Shown here: positions 35,316 through 46,780 of the stretch, piece by piece
Layout of the letters: each line of letters starts with the position of its first letter
How positions within the stretch are numbered: position 1 is the first letter of the stretch
NCBI GenBank assembly: GCA_947685225.1
Contig: CANTUV010000004.1
Coordinates: 13,051,001 to 13,115,000 of the forward strand
Source: Garcia nutans
Taxonomy: Eukaryota > Streptophyta > Magnoliopsida > Malpighiales > Euphorbiaceae
DNA: 64,000 nucleotides
Direction: 5' to 3'
Translations under genes and position numbers: made by a program
Notes under the pieces: generated by a model
The model's database searches: none
The model's input: the letters and a program-made list of their open reading frames with translations, nothing else
Told to the model about the DNA's origin: nothing

Positions 35316-38300
35316 GTGCCCCTTCATCTAGTGTTTAAAAAGGCCGTGGAAGGGAAGTATTTGAAGCCTTTGGACCCAAGGCCACCTCCAAACCCATTAC
35401 CCTCCAGTTATAAGGCCAACGAGTATTGTGAATACCACCAAGGAAAAGGGCATAGAACAGATGCTTGTTGGACTCTGAAAAGCCGCATCCAGGATTTGGT
35501 GGATAGGGGTGACATCATTCCTCTCAGGAGTCAACCGAACATTAATACTAACCCTTTACCTAATCATTCCATCCACGCCATCACTGTGGAAGAAGAGTTG
35601 TTTGATCCTTTCAAACTTCTCTTAGAAATGGATGAAGTGTGTGTGTTGGATTTGAATGACCTTGCTGAAGAGGTCGACGCTTTGACAAGAAGCGGAAGGC
35701 AATATCAGCCACTCGACTTGGGAAAAGCCCCTTCAACCTCAAATCACCCCCATAAGAAGAAACCAGAGCCAAAAGAAGACCCTGTCCTCTCTCAGCTTAA
35801 GCAAACTCAAGTTAGGGTATCAATTTGGGAGCTCCTTGCTTCCTCATTCCCACATCGTCAGGCTCTCAGCGAAGCTTTAAGTCAACTTGATACATCAGTG
35901 GACACAAGCCCAGAAGCTTTGGTGGCCACTTTGACTCAATCAACCAAGGCATTGAGTATCCCATTTTCTGATACAGACCTACCAGAAGATGGCAGTAAAC
36001 ACAATGATGCTCTATACATCACCATACAAACTGGGGGAAAGACTGTGCCCATGGTCCTCATTGATAATGGGTCAGCCTTAAATGTATGTCCCTTGAAGGT
36101 AGCAAGCTGTCTGGGGTTGGAGGCTACAAATCTTACACCTTCTGATCAGATTGTTAGAGCATATGATAACACTCGAAGAGAAATTTTGGGTGTTGCCACT
36201 CTGGAAATTGCTATTGGGCCGGTGAAAATGAGAGTGCCCTTCCAAGTCATTGATGTACCCGCGAGCTTTAATCTCCTCCTTGGAAGGCCGTGGATTCATC
36301 AGAATAATGCTGTCCCTTCTTCATTACATCAAAAACTTAAGTTCCCTTTTGAAGGAAAAATCATCACTATCAAAGGTGACACCTGTGAAATCAACAAGAG
36401 AACCATGGATCAGTCTCTCTTTGAGGTTGTTCCTGGTGAAACCGCCATGACCTTGACTGGTTTCCATTATGATACAGTCCAATGCATTGAAGGAGAAAAA
36501 CCCAAAGGGCCATTTATCTTATATGATTTTGGAGAGGTCCAAATCAATTGCTTGGTGGGAATGATGCTAAGGGTAGGTCTGCTGCCCGGAATGGAAATGA
36601 TAAAGTCTGGGAGAAAAACACCCGTAGTGCGGCCATGGGAAGAACCTGAGAATAAGGGAACTTTTGGCCTGGGGTACAAACCTACAGATGAGGAGATAGA
36701 AGAGTTTGAGCATGGAAGGAAGAAAAGGAAGAATTGGGGGGCAAGAAGCCTCAAAATGCGCCCTTATTTTAGAACTCTGAATGGGCACTTCTGCAAACCT
36801 GGAAAAGCAGTTCCTTACTGTGGTTTTCAGGAACCATTCTATTCTCCTATGACTGGAAAGAAGTTACCGGGTTTTGAGATGTTCGATAATGTTTTAGCCA
36901 TAAAAGAAGAAGAGCCAGAACCTATAGCTGACCCACAAATGGAAGATTTTATGCGGCCTAGTCTCTTTGATGAGGTTGCTATGATAACCAATTTTGAAGA
37001 CAAAAGGGACTTCACAAGGTTGATCAAGACCACAGATGGACCACTGATGAACTGGTATGCCGAGGAGGGACAAGCAGCTACAGTCAAATCTAGTCCTGTG
37101 TCACACCTTGAACCTGAGTCTTGTACTGAGTCAAATTCTGAGTCAAACACTGAGTCAGAGTCTAGTTCTGAGTCTTTCTTAGCTTCAGGAATAGAAAACC
37201 CTGATGTCGAATATGATGTAACTCTGGGGGATGACTCCGCCATTATTAATGAAACTGTTCAAGTTCTTGGTTACCCTGTGTCTTTTGCTTTCCAAGTAAT
37301 ATCTAGCAAAAATGAAATAGATGAAATAAAAGAAATAAATGAAAAATTAATGATTGGCAAAGAAAATGAACATACATACATTGCATATGATTGTGTGAAT
37401 AAGGAACAGGTTGTTGAGTGCATCAGAAGATATGTCAACTGCTTCATGTGGAAGGCAAGTGATGTCACGGGAATAGACCCAGCCATAGCAGTTCATAAGA
37501 TTCCACTATACCCAGATGCGAAGCCGGTTAAGCAGAAATTTAGAAGAATGAAGCCTGAATGGTCTTTGAAAATTAAAGAGGAGGTTGCCAAGCAACTGGA
37601 CAATAAGTTCATAGAACCAATTGCCTACCCTTCCTGGTTAGCAAACATCGTGCCAGTCCCGAAGAAAGATGGAAAGGTCAGGATGTGTGTTGACTATAGA
37701 GATTTGAATAAGGCCTGTCCCAAGGATGATTTTCCACCACCACACATCGATTTGCTGATAGACAGGATGGCTGGGCATATGATGGTTTCCATGACTGACC
37801 TCGCGGTTGGGTACAATCAGATCCTAGTGCACCCACCAGACAAAGAGAAGATAGCTTTCATTACAGAATGGGGCACTTTCTGCTACAGGGTTATGCCTTT
37901 TGGGTTGATAAATGCAAGGGCTACCTACCAAAGGATGGCGACAACAGTCTTTCATGACATGATTCACAAAGAAGTAGAAGTGTATGTTGATGATATGATT
38001 GTTAAGTCAAAATCTCCAGAAGAACATGTTGAAGCACTTGAGAAGTTCTTCCTTAGACTTCGCAAGTACAATTTGAAGCTTAATCCTGCAAAGTGCCTAT
38101 TTGGAGCAACATCAGGCTTATTTTTGGGGTATTTGGTCAGCAAGAGAGGAATAGAAGTTGATCCAGCAAAGTCAAAGGCTATTCTGAAAATGCCTCCGCC
38201 AAGAACAGAAAAAGAGATTCGAGGCTTGCTAGGTAGGTTACAGTATATCAGTCGATTCATATCGCAATTGGCAGAGACTTGTGGTCCAATCTTTAAGCTA

Positions 38301-40569
38301 CTAAGGAAAGGTGCTTCACAAGAATGGAATGAAGACTGCCAAAAGGCCTTCGACAAGATCAAAGAATACTTGTTAAGTCCGCCAATTCTACAACCTCCCA
38401 GAATAGGAAAACCTCTGCTCTTGTATTTGTCTGTAACAGATGAAGCCATGGGTGCAATGCTAGCTCAAGAAGCCGAAAGTACAAAGGTGGAAAATGCAAT
38501 TTACTACCTCAGCAAAAGGATGCTGGACTATGAGTTAAAGTATAATAAGATTGAGAAGTTGTGTTTAGCTTTGTATTGGACTTGTACGAAGTTACAACAC
38601 TACTTGTCTTCTTACACTACTTATGTCATCGCAGAACAGAGTCCCTTAAAATTCCTTATGGAGAGGCCTGTTTTGGACAGTAAAATGGCTAAGTGGGTGT
38701 CAACATTGGCAGCCTTTGACTTAAAATTCATTCAGAGGAAAGCTGTGAAAGGTGGCGCAATAGCTGACCAATTAGCAGAATTACCCGTAAAAGACGAGAT
38801 GCGAGAAATGGGTTTTCCTGACGAAGACCTCTTGAATGTGGAAAGGAGTATTTGGGAGATGTATTTTGATGGGGCATCCAATTATCATGGAAATGGAATT
38901 GGGATTGTGTTCAAAACTCCTTGTGGAGAATACATTCCATTTGCAGTTAAACTTGACTTTAGCTGCACAAACAATGAAGCAGAATATGAAGCTTGCATCA
39001 ACGGGCTTGAAGCCGCCCTGGAATTAGAGATTAAGAACCTAAAGGTCTACGGTGATTCTATTTTAATAGTATCACAAGCTTTAAGGAAATGGAAGATAAG
39101 AGAAGAGCGTTTGGTTCCTTACCTACAACGCCTTGATCATTTGGCACAACAATTCGATGATCTGTCCTTCGAATATCTCCCAAGAGCAAAGAATCAGTTT
39201 GCTGATGCCCTGGCTACTTTAGCTTCCATGATCAATATTAGGGAGGGGAAAGCCATTCGTCCATTGAAAGTTCAGCTTCAGAAACGACCCGCCCATGTAA
39301 TGCATTTGACCGATGGTAAACCATGGTTTTGGGATATCAAAAGTTATCTCAAGGATGGAAGTTATTCGGAGGGGTCATCAAAGGTTGATCAGAGGGCCAT
39401 AAGGCAGCTAGCCACAGGTTACATTCTTAATGGAGATATCCTCTACAAGAGGAGTTGGAATGGAATGCACCTAAGGTGTGTGAATGAAGCAGAGGCTAAG
39501 CATATAATGGAAATGGTACATGGTGGCGAATCAGGGCCACACATGTATGGGATCGCCTTGGCTCGAAAAATTGCCAATTTAGGATATTATTGGTCCACCA
39601 TGAATGCAGACTGCGTAGCATTTGTGCAAGAATGCCATCAGTGTCAGATATTTGCTAAGATGCAGAAGCAACCTCCCGTTGCCCTGAATCCGATCACTTC
39701 TCCATGGCGCTTCGCTACTTGGGGAATAGATATAATTTGCAAAATACATCCAAAAGCCTCAAATGGACATCAGTTTATCTTGGTAGCAGTGGATTACTTC
39801 ACAAAGTGGGTTGAAGCAGCTTCCTATGCAGAATTAAATGCCAAAAAGGCAGCACAGTTTGTCCGAACCAACATCCTTTGTCGGTACGGAACGCCATTTG
39901 AGATTATCACTGATAATGGAACTCATTTCCAAGCAGAATTTACTAAGCTCTTGAAGGATAAGAATGTCTAGCACCATAAGTCCTCTCCTTATAGACCTCA
40001 AACAAATGGAGCTGTAGAAGCAGCGAACAAGTCTATAAAGGTGATCATACAAAAAAATGATCAAGGAACATAGGCGTTGGCATGAGAAGTTATCGCTGGC
40101 TTTGTGGGGATATAGAACATCAATTAGAACTCCTACTGGGGCAACCCCGTATTCCCTAGTGTACGGAATGGAAGCAGTACTCCTCATTGAACTGGAAGTT
40201 CAATCGGCGAGGATAATTCAAGAAAGTCAGATAAATGAAGCTGAATGGAATAGCAATTATCATCATCAATTGTTGGGTATGGATGAAAAAAGACTTCAAG
40301 CTCTACATCGGATTCAAGGGTATCAGAGGCGAATGGCCAGACATTTCAACAAAAAGGTCAAAGATCGAAAGTTGGAAGAAGGTTGTTTGGTTCTGAAAGA
40401 GATCAGAACACCTGTTACAGATCCTCGTGGGAAGTTTCGTCCTCTTTGGGCTGGACCCTACATTGTAAAGAAAATACTTTCCGGCGGAGCCGTCATATTG
40501 TCTGATTTGGATGGTCTGGAGTTCACAAACCCATGCAATCTGGATCAATTAAAGAAATATTATATATAA
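35316..40569 (+). pseudogene. Tat-type element 1 pol: protease, RT, RNase H, second RNase H, integrase
   Basis: A 1551-codon open frame (35316-39971) carries the protease with a VLIDNGSALNVCP active site (about 36055-36095; DNG in place of DTG or DSG), RT with DYRDLNKACPKDDFP and catalytic YVDDMIV (about 37980), Ty3 RNase H with FLGYLVSKRG and LLYLSVTDEAMGAML, then a second RNase H of archaeal type (MYFDGASN at about 38860, NNEAEYEA, ADALATLAS). Integrase follows with a zinc region (CHQCQIF) and core (WGIDII, DNGTHF). A TAG at about 39969 (CAG in element 2) and one extra A in the run 40051-40057 break it before the C-terminal part (40057-40569). No chromodomain follows, as expected for Tat. 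Confidence 0.92.
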
Positions 40570-41073
40570 TCATGCATTGTAAAGAACTACAGTAGACCTG
40601 ATTCTCGCAAACTAATTCGAGATATGTAGGCAGCTCTCCTTGAGCACGGTCTAAATATTAATAAAAATCATCCATTCATTTTTCTTTCTCTAATAAAAAA
40701 AATAAAAATAAAAATAAATAAATAAATGATAATAAATAAAAAATCCCGCTAAGTTGAAAATCCACAAAGGGCGGCTTAGGCAAGAATGGGTAAGAGCTCG
40801 CTAAGTTGAAAATCTGAAAGGACGGCTTAGGCAAAAATTAGAACAAATAAATAAAGTAGATAATGCTTGGAAAGCAAACAAAAAAGCCATTCATTAAGAA
40901 TCATTCATTACAAAAAAGAATCATTTGTTACAAAAAGAGTCATTCAGTAAGAGTCATTCATCCAATGAAATATCCAACCAATCAAAAAGTCAAGTCATAA
41001 CCCCAAAATGTCAAAAGAACCGAAAAGGTAAAAAGGCAACCCAAAAAAGCAAACAATGGAGTCACCCTGGGAT
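40570..41073 (+). other. Post-pol spacer with direct repeats
   Basis: It contains the conserved ATATGTAGGCAGCTCTCCTT (40623), an A/T-rich stretch, and two successive copies of CGCTAAGTTGAAAATC...CGGCTTAGGC (about 40747 and 40799). These can each form a short hairpin, better in element 2 (61293). Short repeats of the CATTCATTA type follow (40888-40970). It contains no gene on the plus strand. Confidence 0.6.
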
Positions 41074-42378
41074 CTAAATCCTACGTCTCCTATGTGGGGC
41101 AGAGTCTTCGGTATCTTCCTTAGTTCTGGAACTCTCTGCGACATCTATCTTCTCCTCGCTAAGAGGAACCACCTCCTCTCCCTCCAGCTCCTGCAGCAAG
41201 GCATACCTCCTGGGTTTTTCAACGGGCCAAACTTCAGCTATAAACCAGGTTCTATACTCTGGAGTAGGCTGAATAAGGGAAGGCTCAGCAAAAGGCCTGA
41301 TCATCTGATGGTCTCTGACCCAAGTCTGTAGAACAACTTGAGTAACTCCGGGGGTAATAGGGGAAGCAATGGTAAGCCCAATAGGAAGGGGAACCCTCTG
41401 ATCAATCCCCATCTGTCTGAGTACCCGAGAAGCACTATACCATGTACTATGGGTAAAACCAAGAAGGTAGACATGGTTATGCATTGCATTTGCCTCCATG
41501 AATCGAGAAATTCTATACCAAGGGATGAACCACAACAATTCTTCTGGCCCAAGCTCATACAACCAGATGATCCACTTAGCCATAGAGGGAAAAGATATCT
41601 GGATTCTTCTGGTGCGATACTGAGAAGGGTTATAAGTCAAGGCATGGGGAACGGCAACCACTCGGAGATGGTCTCTCAGCCAAACCTGAAAAAAATAGAT
41701 CCTTTCTATTTTACAAAGGAAAAAGAGAGATGATGAAATGAGAAAAAGCAAAAAGTATAACAGAATTACCTGAAGAATGATCGGGGTAACAGTCCAATTT
41801 TCAAATCTGAGTGCAGTTCTGTCAAGACTCTGAATAGTCTCAGCCAGAATCATACCACCAATGCAGTTAAGTTCTTCCATCTGCCTAATCATGGGGCAAA
41901 GCTTTAAATCTCCAAAGCCAGGGTCACAGTTGAAAAGAAACCCAGCTAACAGGCAGAAAATAAAAGCTCGCATCCTATGCTTCATTTGGATCTCATCTTC
42001 AAAATTAGCAGTCAGGAATGCATCAATCAAAGAAGCAGCATTGCCTTATTCTCATCCACAATCATAGCTTGAGCTTGAGGCCTTGTAAAGTTGAAAAGCC
42101 TCTGAAAAGACCCCACATAGCCAACTTGAACCTCATGCCTTACAAGAGGGGCATTTGGGTCACATCCAATAATTGAGCAGAATTCCTCAAAAAGAGGACA
42201 CATCTCCTCCATCCGGGCACTAAATCTGAAAACGTGAGCTTAGGGATCCCAAAATCTGATACAAGCATGCAAGAAATCCCAATCCACAGCTACACCTCTA
42301 AGGGTGGCAACAGCTTTCAATCCATATCTTCCCATATTGATCCTTTCAACCTTTTGAAAACTCTTGGTCCAGTTGTGC
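41074..42378 (-). pseudogene. Antisense gene of Tat-type element 1 (two exons), broken
   Basis: Opposite in sense to pol, exon sequences at 42378-41770 and 41684/41685-41074 are separated by an 84-nt intron (donor CAG/GTAATT, acceptor TTTTTTCAG), matching the 87-nt intron in element 2. The protein has NWTKSFQKVERINMGRYGLK, FCLLAGFLFNCDPGFGDLK, LELGPEELLWF-like and RTWFIAEVWPVEKPRR segments and a basic end. A TAA at about 42240 (CAA in element 2) and a 1-bp loss near 42035 inactivate it. A 3' splice site (TTGCAG) at 42379-42384 suggests a further upstream exon. Extra antisense ORFs are known in Tat elements; I do not know the function and would test plant mobile-domain or DUF7745-type models. 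Confidence 0.75.
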
Positions 42379-42632
42379 CTGCAATGGTTGTAAAGAAGCA
42401 AATAAATACCTTTATGAAAATAAAAGGGGACATCATGCATACATATGTACTGTTTGTGCTAAACAAAAGTGCAGGTATAGAAAAGTCAGAATACAATCAG
42501 AGAAAAATCAGAAGTGTTGCAAGCAATCCAGAAATGCCAAAAGGCGGGTCTTTTACCCCTCGCTCAAAATTCGCTATTCAGATGACCACTGGGCCCCATA
42601 AATCATTTTTATGGGCCCCAGTGGGGGGCAAT
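42379..42632 (+). other. Region before the 3' LTR, with inverted copy of PBS-proximal sequence and PPT
   Basis: Positions 42595-42624 are the reverse complement of 33160-33189 with one mismatch. This block also forms its own hairpin around GGGCCC. The PPT AGTGGGGGGCAAT (42620-42632) abuts the LTR. Compared with element 2, the upstream antisense ORF (63323-63974) is absent here. Confidence 0.85.
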
Positions 42633-44037
42633 TGTGAATACTCGAATTTTGAGGCTCGGAAAGCCAATTTTTTTCAGACTGCAAATGATCGGGCCAGACT
42701 GGACGATCACGACAAAGTTCACTGAAAGTATATCTTCATGGTACTTGAAATGTCCGGAGCAACGCAAGGATCATGGATATGGGCTCGGAATAATTTTTGG
42801 AAGTCCGCAGCTCCCAGAAAATCAGTTTGAACAAAAAAGTGCATTTTTTGTGCCGTTTTGGCGTTGAACCGCCAGAACCGGTGGTCCGACCGCCATCGGT
42901 CCGGCGGTCCGACCGCCGCCCATTTTCTTTCCCATTTTTTCGGCGAGCCACCCGTTCCGACCGCTCACCACGGCGGTCTAACCGCCGGACCGGCGGTCCG
43001 ACCGCCGTCCAGTCCGATTTTTTATCTATAAAATGCCTCAGATTTTTCAGAAAATAGGTTGGCTGTTCGGATCTCGGGCCTCATGCTGATGAACTCTCTA
43101 TTTACACACGCTTAAGAACTTTTATTGGACTTTTATTTGCATAAACCTAACCGTGCGCTGTAGGAATTAATCAAAATCGAATTCAAGGTCCGAGAAAACA
43201 AGATTTGGAACTTCAAAGCGGGAAAATCCTAAGCAAGGTAATATCCTAATTCATCATTTGTCAATTCAAGTATGTCATAAACATTCCATCTTCTTCTTAA
43301 TTTCTTTTTGTTGGTCAAAGACCTAATCATTTTAGGTCTTAGGCCTAATTAACTAATCGATGAACATTTCGGCATTAAGCCATGAATCAATCAATTTTGT
43401 TGGTCAAAGACCTAATCATTTTAGGTCTTAGGCCTAATTAACTAATCAATCAACATTTCGGCATTAAACCATGAATCAATCAATCTTGTTGGTCAAAGAC
43501 CTAATCTCTTTTGGCATGAAGCCCATCACAATTAAAATTGATCTTTTTGGCACGGAGCCTAAATTGCATTCTTTTTGGTACCAAGTACCCAAGTTTCATC
43601 AAATTTAGCACTAAGTGCTCAAAATCTCACAATTTTGGCAAAAATCCCGACAATGCACGAAGCATACACACACACATGGATAATGCATAATTGCCTTTAA
43701 ATAGGCTTTTCCGAACTACATGGACTTTGATCTCTCATAAAAACGAGAGTATGTAGGCATGTTTGGGATTCACCCCAAATAGCAAGTCCATAATTTACTA
43801 ACAATCTGTCTGTCTTCTCTTCTTTGTCCCTCTTTGGCAAGTTAATCAAATACATGACATAGTCCCCGAATCCTCCTTGGGTTCGTAGATTAGAAACCTT
43901 TACATTGGATGCATTAATTGGAGTCAAACAAGGGTTTTCTTAGTTTTTCCCTTTGAACAGAAAAAACTGAGTGGCGACTCCTAGCAACAAGTGAATGTTC
44001 CTCCGAATCCTTTTCGGGTAGAAAACCGAGGTTCACA
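42633..44037 (+). repeat. 3' LTR of Tat-type element 1
   Basis: This 1405-bp LTR has the same parts as the 5' LTR: a GC-rich palindromic array at about 42866-43013, TATA box at 43026-43034, a duplicated 94-bp unit, and GGTTCACA at the end. It is followed by TSD GGTCC. Confidence 0.92.
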
Positions 44038-44744
44038 GGTCCATAATCACATTCATCAAGCCCGTAGGCTATATATATATATCTATCCATGGATAATGTA
44101 ACAGACTCAGTCTCTTGGACCTCAACCCGGCTAGACCCTAGGGCCCCAGTATCTTGGTCCTCAACCCGGCTAGACTGTTACTATTTTTTAGGCTTACGAC
44201 CCGGTCTTTTCACCTGCCCAGCAATTCATAGGCATGCCGCCAAACCCAGAACTAACATACTAGGCACACAATTAATTCATTTATCTCATTTCATTTCTCA
44301 TAATCAAACTAGGCAACCATGCCCCAATTATTTCATTTGCATCATTATAGCCAACAACAATGGCTGCACATCTCATCATTAAAGTATACATAGCCAATTG
44401 CATTTGACATACATTTTGAATGATCATCATATCTTTCACATTATGCAAATCATAACATTAATCAAATGTATTAATAATGTAATAAATTACTTAACACATT
44501 TATAACCAAATGTGTTAATTCTCAAAGTCATGTAAATGTATGCAACCATGTAAGTTTGTACTTACCTCAAGAGCAACTCACACCAATCTAAACACTTCCT
44601 CTTCCAAGAATCCTCCAATGCTTGGATTAGGGCAACTCAATCTCTTCAAAACCTAATCCAAAAGTGATAATACACACTCACTTAAAGATACACATGAGAT
44701 AATGAGGCTAAGAATTAACTAGGGCAAACTCTACACATGACACG

Positions 44745-45025
44745 CTCAACAACACGGGTGTGTCCCTGACCGTGCCCTAAACTCACAACACAGAAGCTTT
44801 GACACGCTCAGTGACATGGGCGTGTCACTGGCCGTGTCAATCCTCCCTCAACACAGTAGCTATGACATGCTCAGTGACATGGGTGTGTCACTGGACGTGT
44901 CAATGCTACTACAACACAGAAATTGTGACACTCTCAGTGACATGGGCGTGTCACTGGTCGTGTCACCCATCCAGAAAATAGAATCATTGACACGCCTAAA
45001 GACTTGGCCGTGCTCATGGGCGTGT
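44745..45025. repeat. GACACG/CGTGTC inverted-repeat array in solo LTR
   Basis: Three well-preserved units of about 65 bp (from about 44806, 44868 and 44932) read TGACACGCTCAGTGACATGG followed by CGTGTCACTGGCCGTGTCA-like sequence, with diverged units on both sides. Half-sites are inverted within a unit, so hairpins are possible. The overlapping ORFs at 44799-45112 are by-products with repeating VTWACHW and DMGVSL patterns. Confidence 0.75.
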
Positions 45026-45852
45026 CAGGCTAAAAATCCTGATTCTGGCAACAACAACATCACATCCAACAAACCTCTTACTTCCACCATCTTTCACTCC
45101 AAACAAACTTAACTAAACACACCCATAAACCATACTAGCTTGCAAAAACATCAAAACAACTCAATACATATATCAAACACCAATTCACAACCATCACATA
45201 CACACAACTCAAACACAACACTTGTTTTCTTCCAACACCAAACTTAACTCTATCTCAAAATCAACACCAATACGATCAAACACCCTCAAATACACCATAA
45301 TCAAATATACACATACCATCAACAATCAAACGCCAAACTCAAAACACAAACTTAGAAGAAAACCAAAGAATCAAGTGGAGAACTTACCAAAAGTGATGAA
45401 AACTCTTAAATTTCCAACTTGATCACTTGAAACATCCTTCAATCTTGAGTTTGGAAAGACAAAATCTCACTTTCTCTCTTTCTATGGAGCTAGCCAGCCA
45501 AGGAGAAAAGAAAAGAAGAAGAAGATGAATAGAGAAAAGCAAAGTCAACACTCAACTCTTCTTTCAACCACTAAAACTCCCTTTAATTCTCAACCAAGCA
45601 ATTTTATTAATATAATATTCATAAAAATCTTCATCCACTTACTAATTTCCATTTCAATTAATTTAATAAAAATAAATAAATCTTCTTTTAACCTTCCATT
45701 TCTTTGACTTGTATATGTTGTATATATCTCATATATACAACATATACACTCTTCTCTTTACCTCTTTTCTCTTTCCACTTAAACATATACATTTAATCCA
45801 AATACAACAATAAATATTCCAAAACTTTTAGGGTATACTTTGGGATATTACA

Positions 45853-46238
45853 GTAACGACCCCACCTGCACGGTCTTATGACAGCTGGTCTATTGGGCCT
45901 TTTCTCCTGTAGGTGGACCGTAGTCCCAGCCCTCAACCCGGTAGGCCGCCACAGTACTGGACTTCCCTCGCGGGCCCTCCAGCAGGATTTGTTTATTTGG
46001 CTCCTAAAGGAGTCACCTCCCCGATGGTCGCTGGCTCTCTTAAGGGAGAGGTCAGGTGTTCGATCCGGGGAGGCAACTCCTTTAGGAGCCAAATAAACAA
46101 ATCCTGCTGGAGGGCCCGCGAGGGCAGTCCAGAACTATGGCGTCCTGCCTGGTTGAGGGCTGGGACTACGATCCACCTATGGGAGAAAAGACCCAATAGA
46201 CCAGCTGTCGTAAGACCGTGCAGGTGGGGTCGTTACAA
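45853..46238. mobile_element. Foldback (palindromic) element 2
   Basis: The sequence is a near-perfect palindrome. The left arm GTAACGACCCCACCTGCACG (45853) to about 46023 is repeated inverted from about 46055 to GGTGGGGTCGTTACA (46237). The short centre carries CTGGCTCTCTTAAGGGAGAGG and a B-box-like GGTGTTCGATCC. Arms of about 170 bp differ at few positions, suggesting recent formation. The leftmost GTAAC is shared with the TSD of the LTR 31133-45852. ORFs called on both strands (45793-46092, 45878-46096, 45913-46290) are mirror images and not genes. Confidence 0.8.
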
Positions 46239-46780
46239 TAAGAAATCTTCAAGCTTTGAGTTCCATCACCTCTTTCCATGGATTCCATAACCATGCTTGC
46301 ATCTCTAGGTTAGAGGGTGAACCTAGGTTAAAACTCTTGTTAGATTGTGAGAAAAATCTCAAACCTTGTAAAAGTTTGATGTCAACATAAAAAACACCAA
46401 GTTAGGGTTAAACTTATAAAAACCCATCTATAATGGAATACTTAACTTATTACTGAGGAGAGGACATAGGATTGTTGAATCTGAACCACTATAAATCTTT
46501 TGTGTTTTTTCTTTATTCTCTAATCCTTTTAATTTCTAAAAGATTTCTTTTTTGCCTTAAAATAGCATATCTGCTAGTCCTACCAATTGGCATACCAGTA
46601 GGAATGTCAGGTAGACCAATTTGTTTGGTTTCGTATTATTATGTTTCTTGTTTGTTTTTGTTGTTCTATTTTCAATATTCTTATGATATGGGCAACTTTA
46701 ATATACAAGAAATTAAATTATTAAGTTTAGCTTATACAACTGTATGAGACTTAAAACAAACTATGATTAAAGGAAGTAAA
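46239..46780. other. Unassigned sequence
   Basis: No recognisable gene or terminal repeat is visible. A hydrophobic 91-codon frame (46472-46747) lacks any motif I know and is AT-driven. It may be a decayed 5' part of the copia fragment that follows. Confidence 0.4.

Larger units (their letters stand above)
31751..44037 (+). mobile_element. Complete Tat/Ogre/Retand-like Ty3/gypsy element 1, 12,287 bp
   Basis: TSD GGTCC (31746-31750 and 44038-44042) and LTRs TGTGAATACTCG...GGTTCACA (31751-33148 and 42633-44037) define it exactly. Internal order is PBS, leader with repeats, gag, protease-RT-RNase H, a second (archaeal-type) RNase H, integrase without chromodomain, then a minus-strand gene, PPT and 3' LTR. 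The second RNase H and the antisense gene are known features of the Tat lineage. Coding parts have at least two frameshifts and three nonsense codons, so it is not autonomous. Confidence 0.92.
31133..45852 (+). mobile_element. Solo LTR (Tekay/Del-like family), split by Tat-type element 1
   Basis: The LTR consists of 31133-31750 and 44043-45852 (about 2.4 kb). It starts TGTAACACCC and ends GGGATATTACA. The direct repeat GTAAC flanks it exactly (31128-31132 and 45853-45857). The right flank continues as foldback element 2, so the target was foldback-family DNA. No internal retroelement sequence is present apart from the younger Tat insertion. It contains a GACACG array at 44745-45025. Confidence 0.9.

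Noticed and set aside
45793..46290. Four ORFs in foldback element 2
   Set aside because: They are palindrome by-products with no start context or homologous domain.
46472..46747. Hydrophobic 91-codon ORF as a membrane protein
   Set aside because: Phe/Leu/Tyr richness is expected from T-rich DNA. There is no motif, no homologous neighbour, and it lies in retroelement debris.
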